From positions 1-5,697 of the forward strand of contig JASLDQ010000356.1 in NCBI GenBank assembly GCA_030151505.1: a stretch of 5,697 nt of DNA. Direction: 5' to 3'. This document shows, piece after piece, positions 1 to 5,155 of the stretch (positions are counted from its first letter, which is position 1; the number at the start of each line of letters is the position of its first letter). The translations under genes and the position numbers were made by a program. This DNA comes from Chromobacteriaceae bacterium (GTDB taxonomy: Bacteria > Pseudomonadota > Gammaproteobacteria > Burkholderiales > Aquaspirillaceae). The notes below the pieces were generated by a model. It saw only the letters and a program-made list of their open reading frames with translations. It was not told the DNA's origin and did no database searches.

Positions 1-476
1 CGACCGTGAATCTGGGTGCTGCCCAGAATCGAGGCGGTGGTGTAGCTCATCAGATCGATGCCGGTGGCGTTCTGGTAGACCTTGTAGGCAGTGTCGTGAC
101 GGCCGAGGATCACGCGGCCGAAGTCGTTGCTTTGCAGGCCGACGAAGCTGTTGCGGTTGGCAAAGCCGTTGTCGTTGGCGGTTGCGTTGGCATCGTTGGC
201 ACCGTTGGACGAGCCATCAATGGCGATGCGCTGTTCGACTTGCCAGATCGCCTTCAGGCCGTTGCCGAGGTCTTCGCTACCCTTGAAGCCGAGAATGGAC
301 AGCTGGCTGGCCACGCGGGTGCGGGACTTGTAGTCAGATGCTGCACCGGAGGTGGCGCCAGTGGCTTTGACCGATTCGACGCCGGCGCCCATTGCACCGT
401 AGATGGTCACGTCGGCCATGGCGGCCGGGGCGATGAAAGCGCCGGCCAGAGCGGCGGCGATCAGTTTCTTGTTCAT
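1..476 (-). CDS. Gram-negative porin, N-terminal 158 residues (runs off left edge)
   Basis: Outer-membrane trimeric beta-barrel porin for passive diffusion of small hydrophilic solutes. The start is the ATG at 476, with GGAG at 486-489 about 9 bases upstream. Residues 1-21 form a clear Sec signal peptide: MNKK, then an Ala-rich hydrophobic core, then the AMA cleavage site. The mature chain begins DVTIYG, the usual first strand of betaproteobacterial porins. Other family hallmarks are SRTRVASQLSILGFKGSEDL (51-70) with GNGLKAIWQVEQ following, and NRNSFVGL (107-114) followed by FGRVILGR (119-126), just ahead of the region where the constriction loop L3 lies in this family. Residues 88-104 are an Asn/Ala/Gly-rich stretch that looks like an extracellular loop. 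Family members are usually about 350-400 residues, so under half is visible and it ends only because the window ends. Ion selectivity and substrate cannot be read from this part. It probably has its own promoter in the AT-rich leader. Confidence 0.93.
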   Translation of the reverse strand, partial: MNKKLIAAALAGAFIAPAAMADVTIYGAMGAGVESVKATGATSGAASDYKSRTRVASQLSILGFKGSEDLGNGLKAIWQVEQRIAIDGSSNGANDANATANDNGFANRNSFVGLQSNDFGRVILGRHDTAYKVYQNATGIDLMSYTTASILGSTQIHG

Positions 477-514
477 CTATCTAAGCTCCACAGGTTGTCT
501 GTTGTGTTTCGCCA

Positions 515-524
515 CCACTAGTGG
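515..524. repeat. 10-base perfect palindrome in porin leader
   Basis: CCACTAGTGG is a perfect inverted repeat about 40 bases upstream of the porin start codon. On the porin transcript the wider sequence (511-526) could fold as a short stem, GCC-C-AC pairing with GU-GGC. It could be a protein site, a leader hairpin affecting mRNA stability or translation, or chance. The palindrome is plainly visible; its function is not. Confidence 0.35.
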
Positions 525-537
525 GCAACGTGTGGAA

Positions 538-650
538 AATATACCGATAGATTTGCAAACCGCATGATTAAAATGTTGTATGCAACGCAGCAACCATGGT
601 TTTTGTCGCTTTATTGCAACAAATTTGGTTGTATGACGGTTATGTTGCAG
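538..650 (-). promoter_or_regulatory. Putative porin promoter and upstream control region
   Basis: This stretch is much more AT-rich than its surroundings and precedes the porin. On the minus strand TATATT (543-538) matches 5 of 6 bases of a sigma70 -10 box and would give a leader of roughly 55 bases. No good -35 lies at the right distance (CATGCG or nearby), which suggests an activator-dependent promoter. Upstream lie repeated GTTGYA/TRCAAC elements: GTTGTATGCAAC (575-586), GCAACC (590-595), ATTGCAAC (613-620), GTTGTAT (628-634) and TGTTGCA (643-649). Several read as RCAACAT on the porin strand, faintly like OmpR half-sites. The repeats are seen directly; promoter and regulator are inference. 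Confidence 0.3.
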
Positions 651-677
651 TGCGGTTATATGAGTCAAGCCCGAAGG

Positions 678-995
678 TCAACCCAGAAAGCGGCTTGGGT
701 AGACTTCGTCGATGAGCTGGCGACAGTCGATGACGCGCAGATCGTTGTCCTTGGCGAAAGACAACAGGAAGGCGAAAACGCGGGGGTCGATCTTTTCCAG
801 CTTTTTATCCACCGCCACGCAGCGGATGTTGTCGAGCATCAGCGGGCGGACATAAGCGTGGTATTCGAGTTTTTTCTGATCGGATTCGAACGAGGACAGA
901 ATACCGGCAAGACGTTCGGCCCAGTCGCTGGGGCGGAAGGTGCGACCTTCCGATGTGATGCCTTGGATGACGATTTCGTAGGGGTTGCAAATCAT
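678..995 (-). CDS. DUF3579 family protein (function unknown)
   Basis: A 105-residue soluble protein that I recognise as DUF3579, a small family largely confined to Betaproteobacteria and without an assigned role. Family-like features are the N-terminal block YEIVIQGIT (6-14) with FRPSDWAERLAG (20-31), then YVRPLMLDNIRCVAVDKKLE (48-67), then FAKDNDLRVIDCR (80-92). The pattern of alternating strands and helices suggests one compact alpha/beta domain. There is no signal peptide or membrane segment, so it should be cytoplasmic. The start is the ATG at 995; the bases just upstream are C-rich (CCTCCCGCC) and carry no purine-rich ribosome site, so initiation may be weak or unusual. It stands alone, 201 bases before the porin and 192 bases after the hydrolase, with a plausible promoter of its own at 1054-1081. 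No function is proposed. Confidence 0.85.
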   Translation of the reverse strand: MICNPYEIVIQGITSEGRTFRPSDWAERLAGILSSFESDQKKLEYHAYVRPLMLDNIRCVAVDKKLEKIDPRVFAFLLSFAKDNDLRVIDCRQLIDEVYPSRFLG

Positions 996-1030
996 GGCGG
1001 GAGGAACTCGGGCACAGACAAGGTTGACTG

Positions 1031-1044
1031 GCGCCGGGCGGCGC
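1031..1044. other. GC-rich hairpin in the DUF3579 leader
   Basis: GCGCC (1031-1035) and GGCGC (1040-1044) form a perfect five-pair all-GC stem around a four-base loop. If the promoter at 1054-1081 is real, this lies at the very start of the DUF3579 transcript, about 36-50 bases before the start codon. It has no following T-run, so it is not a rho-independent terminator. It may stabilise the 5' end or be chance in GC-rich DNA. Confidence 0.3.
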
Positions 1045-1053
1045 GCAGGCTTG

Positions 1054-1081
1054 ATTGTACGCCATGGCGGCAGGGGGCCAA
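1054..1081 (-). promoter_or_regulatory. Putative sigma70 promoter for the DUF3579 gene
   Basis: On the minus strand TTGGCC (1081-1076) and TACAAT (1059-1054) are spaced by 16 bases. They match 4 of 6 and 5 of 6 consensus positions. Transcription would begin near 1047, giving a leader of about 52 bases. The arrangement fits a gene with a large upstream gap. The call rests on box matching alone. Confidence 0.4.
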
Positions 1082-1187
1082 AGCACAGGACATGCTGCGT
1101 TGCATCAAGCGTGGTCCGGCCCGTGTCGCCGCCGCTACTGCCTGTGCCGGAACCCGGGGCGCTTGCCGAGCACGGCCGCTCGACCGT

Positions 1188-2027
1188 CTAGGCAGTGACC
1201 GGATCATCCTTGCGCCGGCCGTGGGTGTTCCAGTGCCGGTCCAGCCAGTGCTGCAGTTCCTTGACCGTGGCCTCCCACGAGACGTCCAGCATCATCATGT
1301 GACCGGTGCGGGGCAGGATTTCCGCGTGGGTATCAAAGCGTTTGGCGGTGGCGACCACGTCCTGATGGGCAATGATCTTGTCGTCGGCGGCGCCCAACAC
1401 CAGTGCGGGCAGATCCGGCATGGCGGGCGGAGTGAAAACCCCGACCATCAGCATGTCGAATACCGCCCGCATCGATTCCGGCTGAAAGTGCGGCAGCCAG
1501 GACCGTAGCTGTTCCAGCGACATATCGGGGCTGAACAGCAGACGGCGGGCCTGCTCGACATTGGGGTGGTAACGCTTGTCGGCCTGGAACAGGTTGAGTG
1601 CCGCGATCAGGTCGGGGGTCTGGCTCAACATCCGGGTCGAGGCTTGGGTCATGCCGCGCGGCGGCACCGAAGCGATCATGCTCACCCCGGCCGGTTGCCA
1701 GCCCAGTTCCAGCCCGCGCTGGATGACGAAACCGCCCATCGAGTGGCCGATCAGAACCGGTGGCGCATCGAGCGTCGCCATCACCTGCGCGACGTTGCCG
1801 ACATAATCGTCGATGCTGACCGCCGATAGCCAGCCGCTGCCCTCGCTCTTGCCGTGGCCTTCCAGGCTGAGCGCCAGGCAATGCCAGCCGTGCTCGGCCA
1901 GCCAGGGCATCCAGTATTCGTTCCAGACCCATGCGGCCGAGTAGGCGCCGTGCACGAACAGCAGTGGTGGGCGGGTGGTCGAGAGCGTGGCCGGGCGGCG
2001 TTCGAGGACTTCCAGTTTCAATGACAT
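1188..2027 (-). CDS. Alpha/beta-fold hydrolase
   Basis: A 279-residue serine hydrolase of the alpha/beta-fold superfamily, probably an esterase, lipase or related enzyme; the substrate cannot be told from sequence. The catalytic frame is complete: oxyanion-region LLFVHGAYSAAWVW (22-35), LSLEGHGKSEG (53-63), nucleophile elbow GHSMGG (94-99) with Ser96, acid region LGAADDKI (211-218) with Asp215 or Asp216, and TGHMMMLD (241-248) with His243. Residues of about 120-195 form the lid or cap. There is no signal peptide or membrane segment, so it is likely cytoplasmic. Length is normal. The start is the ATG at 2027, giving MSLKLEVLE; upstream bases are C-rich (CCCCCGAC) with no Shine-Dalgarno, and an in-frame stop lies about 45 bases further up, so a much longer form is excluded. 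It follows the exonuclease by 114 bases on the same strand; co-transcription is possible but not shown. The N-terminal HGAYSAAWVW resembles acyl-ester hydrolases, but no named enzyme is supported. Confidence 0.9.
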   Translation of the reverse strand: MSLKLEVLERRPATLSTTRPPLLFVHGAYSAAWVWNEYWMPWLAEHGWHCLALSLEGHGKSEGSGWLSAVSIDDYVGNVAQVMATLDAPPVLIGHSMGGFVIQRGLELGWQPAGVSMIASVPPRGMTQASTRMLSQTPDLIAALNLFQADKRYHPNVEQARRLLFSPDMSLEQLRSWLPHFQPESMRAVFDMLMVGVFTPPAMPDLPALVLGAADDKIIAHQDVVATAKRFDTHAEILPRTGHMMMLDVSWEATVKELQHWLDRHWNTHGRRKDDPVTA

Positions 2028-2107
2028 GTCGGGGGCAATCGGGTTGGGATGGGGGACGTCGTCACCCCGTTAACGGAGGATTCGCGAAAAAAGCATCGGC
2101 TGATTAC

Positions 2108-2125
2108 GCTGAAACGTTTTCAAGC
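2108..2125. promoter_or_regulatory. LacI/Cra-like palindrome between exonuclease and hydrolase
   Basis: GCTGAAACGTTTTCAAGC is a near-perfect inverted repeat centred on CG. The TGAAACG-TTTCA core is the form bound by LacI-family regulators such as Cra (FruR). It lies about 80-100 bases upstream of the hydrolase start, and on the minus strand it contains TTGAAA, a 5-of-6 match to a -35 box, although no good -10 follows. As RNA the same bases could fold into a stem with one bulge just after the exonuclease stop, but the T-run comes about 17 bases too late for a standard terminator. The palindrome is seen; operator function is inference. Confidence 0.35.
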
Positions 2126-2141
2126 GAGGTGCAGGTGCTGG

Positions 2142-2930
2142 CTAGGTATTCCAGGCCGCCAGAAACTCGCGCCAGTGCGCTTTGTCCTGTCCGGCCAGCC
2201 AGTCGCGCAGCAGCGCGATCTCGGTTTCGTACTGTGCCGGGGCCAGTGCGCCGCGCATCAGCTGGAAACGCAGGAAGACCAGATAGGTATTGGCCGCGTC
2301 GGTTTCGCAGTAATCGCGCACTTCGTCCAGCCGGCCGTCATGCACGGCCTGCCACACCTTGCTGCCGTCCATTCCCAGTTTGCCGGGGAATCCCGCCAGC
2401 CTGGCGATGTCGTCCAGCGGCGCATTGGCGCGCGGCTGGTACATCGCCAGCACGTCCATCAGGTCCAGATGGCGCATGTGGTAGCGGCCGATGTAGTTGT
2501 TCCACTTGAAATCGCGGCTGTCGGAATAGTCGCCGTCGCCCAGATCCCAGTAGCGCGGCGCGGCGATGCCGTGGATCAGCGCGCGGTAGTGCAGGGCGGG
2601 CAGGTCGAAGCCGCCGCCGTTCCAGCTCACCAGCTGGGGCGTGTATTTCTCCACCAGCGCGAAGAACTTGCCGATCTGGCTCGCTTCGTCGTCGCCGGCA
2701 TCGCCCAGCGTCGACACATGGATGCGGCCGCCCCAGCGCAGCACGCACGAAATCGCCACCACCTTGTGCAGATGATGCGGCAGGAAATCCGAGCCGTTCT
2801 TGGCGCGCTGGCGCTGGAAAGCCCAGTCCACCACGCCGGTGTCGGGCATATCGTCGCCGAGGTCGTGGAGGCGGCGCAGGCCGGCGATGTCGGGGACGGT
2901 TTCGATGTCGAAGGCGAGAACGGGCGTCAT
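2142..2930 (-). CDS. PolB-like DEDDy 3'-5' exonuclease
   Basis: A 262-residue stand-alone exonuclease of the DnaQ-like superfamily, in the group related to the proofreading domain of family B DNA polymerases (Pfam DNA_pol_B_exo2). It should remove nucleotides from DNA 3' ends by two-metal catalysis. All motifs are present: Exo I FDIETVPD with Asp8 and Glu10, Exo II WNGGGFDLPAL (103-113) with Asp109, and Exo III YCETDAANT (207-215) with Tyr207 and Asp211, the Y-x3-D spacing of the DEDDy type. HLDLMDVL (154-161) is also typical. No polymerase domain follows, as is normal here. I chose the ATG at 2930 because the protein then opens MTPVLAFDIE, as relatives do. An upstream in-frame ATG at 3026 adds 32 unrelated residues and overlaps the promoter region. 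There is no obvious Shine-Dalgarno; the preceding bases are CCCCGCCGCC. It diverges from the dehydrogenase operon. Its role in repair or replication is not established by context. Confidence 0.9.
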   Translation of the reverse strand: MTPVLAFDIETVPDIAGLRRLHDLGDDMPDTGVVDWAFQRQRAKNGSDFLPHHLHKVVAISCVLRWGGRIHVSTLGDAGDDEASQIGKFFALVEKYTPQLVSWNGGGFDLPALHYRALIHGIAAPRYWDLGDGDYSDSRDFKWNNYIGRYHMRHLDLMDVLAMYQPRANAPLDDIARLAGFPGKLGMDGSKVWQAVHDGRLDEVRDYCETDAANTYLVFLRFQLMRGALAPAQYETEIALLRDWLAGQDKAHWREFLAAWNT

Positions 2931-2960
2931 GGCGGCGGGGTCGAAGAAAAGCAGGAACCG

Positions 2961-2989
2961 ATTGTAGGCGGAAACAATGATGCGCTGCA
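2961..2989 (-). promoter_or_regulatory. Possible promoter for the exonuclease gene
   Basis: On the minus strand TACAAT (2966-2961) matches 5 of 6 bases of a -10 box and lies about 30 bases before the exonuclease ATG, giving a leader near 24 bases. The -35 position at 17-base spacing reads TGCAGC (2989-2984), a poor match. The -10 is the only real support. Confidence 0.28.
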
Positions 2990-2992
2990 CGA

Positions 2993-3022
2993 ATGACAGC
3001 GGAGCCGGTTTGGCCTTACAAA
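2993..3022 (+). promoter_or_regulatory. Putative sigma70 promoter for the dehydrogenase operon
   Basis: ATGACA (2993-2998) matches the -35 consensus at 5 of 6 positions. TACAAA (3017-3022) matches the -10 at 4 of 6, with an 18-base spacer. Transcription would begin near 3029, leaving about 57 bases of leader before the E1 alpha ATG. The position suits a divergent arrangement with the exonuclease. Box matching is the only evidence. Confidence 0.4.
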
Positions 3023-3029
3023 GCAATCA

Positions 3030-3044
3030 GCACCCACAAGGTGC
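3030..3044. other. Perfect hairpin in the E1 alpha leader
   Basis: GCACC (3030-3034) and GGTGC (3040-3044) pair perfectly around the loop CACAA. If the promoter at 2993-3022 is used, the hairpin is at the extreme 5' end of the transcript, where such stems can slow RNA decay. It is too far from the ribosome site at 3075 to block it. It may also be chance. Confidence 0.35.
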
Positions 3045-3074
3045 GGTTTACACGGTCCACGCAGCCTTTTACCC

Positions 3075-3080
3075 AAGGAG
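3075..3080 (+). promoter_or_regulatory. Ribosome binding site of E1 alpha
   Basis: AAGGAG lies 5 bases ahead of the ATG at 3086. It decides the start, because the reading frame is open further upstream to an ATG at 2993 that has no comparable site. Confidence 0.85.
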
Positions 3081-3085
3081 CCCCC

Positions 3086-4165
3086 ATGACCACCATCGCC
3101 AGCTTCGCCATTCCCTATACGGCCTGGCTCGATCCCCGCGGGCATCTTCCCGCCGCCCCGCCCGGCTTCCAGCCGGCCGATCTTGTTCCCGTTTATCGTG
3201 CCATGGTGCTGACCCGCACCTTTGATGCCAAGGCCGTGGCCTTGCAGCGCACCGGGCAATTGCGTACCTATCCCTCGTCGCTGGGGCAGGAAGCCACCAG
3301 CGTCGGCCTCGCCAGCGTGATGCGGCCCGACGACGTCTTCCTGCCGACCTACCGCGAAACCGGCGCCATGCTGTGGCGCGGCGTTCGGCCGGAAGACGTG
3401 CTGCTCTACTGGGGGGGCGACGAGCGCGGCAGTGCCTTCGTCGACGGCCCGCAGCAGGATTTCCCCATCTCGGTGCCGATCGCCAGCCAGTGTTGCCACG
3501 CGGTCGGCGTGGCGGCCGCCATGCAGTACCGCCAGCAAGACCGGGTGGCGGTGTGCTGTCTGGGCGACGGCGCGACCTCCAAGGGGGACTTTTACGAAGC
3601 GATCAACATCGCCGGCGTGTGGAAGCTGCCGGTCGTGTTCGTCGTCACCAACAACCAGTGGGCCATCTCGTTGCCGCGCGAGAAGCAGACCGCCGCCGAA
3701 ACCTGCGCGCAGAAAGCCATCGCCGCCGGCATTCCCGGCGAAGTGTGCGACGGCAACGACCTTGTCGCCGTGCGTGATGCCGTCGGCCGGGCCGTCGAGC
3801 GCGCCCGCCGTGGCGAAGGCGCCAGCGTGGTTGAATGCCTGACCTACCGCCTGACCGACCACACCACCGCCGACGACGCCCGCCGCTACCGCAGCGAGGC
3901 CGAAGTCAGCGCGGCTTGGGCGCAGGAACCCTTGGCGCGGCTGCGCCACTTTCTGGTTGACCAGAAGCTCTGGAGCAAGGCGGACGAGGAGGCGCTGATC
4001 GACGAGGTCGGCCAGCGGGTCACCGCCGCAGTGACCAACTACCTGGCCACGCCGCCCGCTCCGCGTGGGGACGTGTTCGACTGGCTTTATGCCGGGCTGC
4101 CGGCCGATCTGGCCGGCCAGCGCGCGGCTTTTGTCGCCGAAGGCGAGGAGGTGCGCCATGGCTGA
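3086..4165 (+). CDS. pdhA: 2-oxo acid (pyruvate-type) dehydrogenase E1 component, alpha subunit
   Basis: The 359-residue thiamine-diphosphate-binding subunit of a split E1. With the beta subunit it decarboxylates a 2-oxo acid and reductively acylates the E2 lipoyl group. Landmarks are SLGQEATSVGLA (65-76), FLPTYRETGAML (85-96), whose Tyr-Arg corresponds to cofactor-contacting residues of E1 alpha proteins, and the ThDP motif from LGDGATSKGDFYEAIN (159-174) to VTNNQWAIS (187-195). TYRLTDHTTADDARRYR (253-269) is the active-site loop. The stretch QKAIAAGIPGEV (209-220) and the end of the protein closely recall Bacillus-type PdhA. Branched-chain enzymes usually have HSTSDD where this has HTTADD. 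I therefore favour pyruvate, but a branched-chain or other 2-oxo acid remains possible. Length is normal for a bacterial E1 alpha and no key residue is missing. It is the first gene of the operon and overlaps E1 beta by 8 bases, implying coupled translation of subunits needed in equal amount. Confidence 0.92.
   Translation: MTTIASFAIPYTAWLDPRGHLPAAPPGFQPADLVPVYRAMVLTRTFDAKAVALQRTGQLRTYPSSLGQEATSVGLASVMRPDDVFLPTYRETGAMLWRGVRPEDVLLYWGGDERGSAFVDGPQQDFPISVPIASQCCHAVGVAAAMQYRQQDRVAVCCLGDGATSKGDFYEAINIAGVWKLPVVFVVTNNQWAISLPREKQTAAETCAQKAIAAGIPGEVCDGNDLVAVRDAVGRAVERARRGEGASVVECLTYRLTDHTTADDARRYRSEAEVSAAWAQEPLARLRHFLVDQKLWSKADEEALIDEVGQRVTAAVTNYLATPPAPRGDVFDWLYAGLPADLAGQRAAFVAEGEEVRHG
4145..4151 (+). 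promoter_or_regulatory. Ribosome binding site of E1 beta
   Basis: GAGGAGG inside the last codons of E1 alpha lies 6 bases before the ATG at 4158. It fixes the start at MADLTLLEAI and excludes the in-frame ATG at 4065, which would add 31 residues deep inside E1 alpha. Confidence 0.88.
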
Positions 4166-5135
4166 CCTGACCCTGCTCGAAGCCATCACCGCCGCACTGG
4201 CGCACGAGATGGCCGCCGACGATTCCGTCATCCTGCTGGGCGAGGACATCGGCAAAAACGGCGGCGTGTTCCGCGCCACCCTCGGCCTGCAAGACCGCTT
4301 CGGCGAAGACCGCGTGCGTGACACGCCGCTGGCGGAAACGGTCATCGCCGGCATGGCGGTCGGCATGGCAGCCCAGGGCCTCAAGCCGGTGGCCGAAATC
4401 CAGTTCGCCGGCTTCATGTATTCCACCCTCGACCAGCTCTTCAACCATGCCGCCCGCCTGCGCCACCGCACCCGTGGCCGGATGAGCTGCCCGATGGTGC
4501 TGCGCACGCCGGTCGGCGGCGGCATCCATGCACCCGAGCACCACGGTGAATCGCCGGAAACCTACCTCGTCCACACGCCGGGCCTCAAGGTCGTCAGCCC
4601 CAGCTCGCCCGCGCGCGCCTACGGGCTGTTGCTGGCCGCCATCCGCGATCCCGATCCGGTGATCTTCCTCGAGCCGACCCGGCTTTACCGCCTGCTGAAA
4701 GAGCCGGTGGTCGACGACGGCGCGGCATTGCCCATCGGCGCGGCGTTCACCCTGCGCGAAGGTGCCGACGTCACCCTCATCAGCTGGGGCGCATCGGTGC
4801 GTGAAACCCTGCTGGCGGCGGACCGGCTGGCCGGGCAGGGCATCGGTGCCGAGATGATCGACATGGCCACGCTCAAGCCGCTCGACCACGCCACCGTGCT
4901 GGCCTCGGTGGCGAAGACCGGGCGCTGCGTCATCGTCCACGAAGCGCCGCGCACTTGCGGCGTCGGCGCGGAAATCGCCGCGACCATCGCCGAGCAGGGC
5001 CTGATGAACCTGCTCGCCCCCATCGAGCGCGTCACCGGCTACGACACGCCGCTGCCCTTGGCGCGGCGCGAAGACGATTACCTGCCGAGCGTGGCGCGCA
5101 TCTGCGCGGCCGTCGCCCGTGTCATGGCCTATTAG
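4158..5135 (+). CDS. pdhB: 2-oxo acid (pyruvate-type) dehydrogenase E1 component, beta subunit
   Basis: The 325-residue partner of E1 alpha, completing the alpha2-beta2 thiamine-diphosphate enzyme. The N-terminal half is the transketolase-like pyrimidine-binding domain. It has LGEDIGKNGGVFRAT (27-41), DTPLAET (55-61) with the conserved Glu60 expected to activate the cofactor, EIQFAGF (80-86), and GGIHAPEHHGESPE (121-134) with the active-site histidines. PGLKVVSPSSP (141-151) and FLEPTRLYR lead to the C-terminal transketolase domain from about residue 200, which includes LISWGASVRET and HEAPRTCGVGAEIA and is involved in E2 binding and dimerisation in relatives. Length is typical and nothing is truncated. 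It begins within the end of E1 alpha and is followed after 20 bases by E2, so all three should be made from one mRNA. The substrate caveat is the same as for E1 alpha. Confidence 0.93.
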   Translation: MADLTLLEAITAALAHEMAADDSVILLGEDIGKNGGVFRATLGLQDRFGEDRVRDTPLAETVIAGMAVGMAAQGLKPVAEIQFAGFMYSTLDQLFNHAARLRHRTRGRMSCPMVLRTPVGGGIHAPEHHGESPETYLVHTPGLKVVSPSSPARAYGLLLAAIRDPDPVIFLEPTRLYRLLKEPVVDDGAALPIGAAFTLREGADVTLISWGASVRETLLAADRLAGQGIGAEMIDMATLKPLDHATVLASVAKTGRCVIVHEAPRTCGVGAEIAATIAEQGLMNLLAPIERVTGYDTPLPLARREDDYLPSVARICAAVARVMAY

Positions 5136-5143
5136 AAGAAAAC

Positions 5144-5149
5144 GAGGAG
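5144..5149 (+). promoter_or_regulatory. Ribosome binding site of E2
   Basis: GAGGAG lies 6 bases before the ATG at 5156, in the 20-base gap after the E1 beta stop. It supports translation of E2 from the operon mRNA. Confidence 0.85.
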
Positions 5150-5155
5150 AACACC

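Noticed and set aside
477..668. 63-codon frame with a TTG start ending next to the porin ATG, a possible leader peptide
   Set aside because: It fills the AT-rich porin control region, has no ribosome site, shows no domain, and its composition reflects the non-coding DNA. The stop abutting the porin start is probably chance.
1168..1181. GAGC/GCTC inverted repeat after the hydrolase stop as a terminator
   Set aside because: The stem is only four pairs and no T-run follows on the minus strand, so rho-independent termination is not supported.
564..1508. Open frame of 314 codons on the plus strand
   Set aside because: It runs antisense through DUF3579 and the hydrolase and across the gap between them, with no family resemblance and no ribosome site.
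2073..2125. Rho-independent terminator after the exonuclease
   Set aside because: The bulged stem at 2108-2125 is separated from the T6 run (2086-2091 region) by about 17 bases, too far for a standard terminator.
2049..2996. Open frame of 315 codons on the plus strand
   Set aside because: It is the shadow of the exonuclease gene, which has all its catalytic motifs on the other strand.
3411..3417. Run of seven G in E1 alpha, a possible phase-variable tract
   Set aside because: It encodes the normal Trp-Gly-Gly of the family, the frame is intact, and seven G is short for slippage. A metabolic enzyme is an unlikely phase-variable target.
2927..4525. Open frame of 532 codons on the minus strand opposite E1 alpha and E1 beta
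   Set aside because: It lies antisense to two clear enzyme genes. Its sequence is low-complexity Gly/Ala/Arg-rich with no recognisable domain. Long antisense frames are expected in GC-rich coding DNA.
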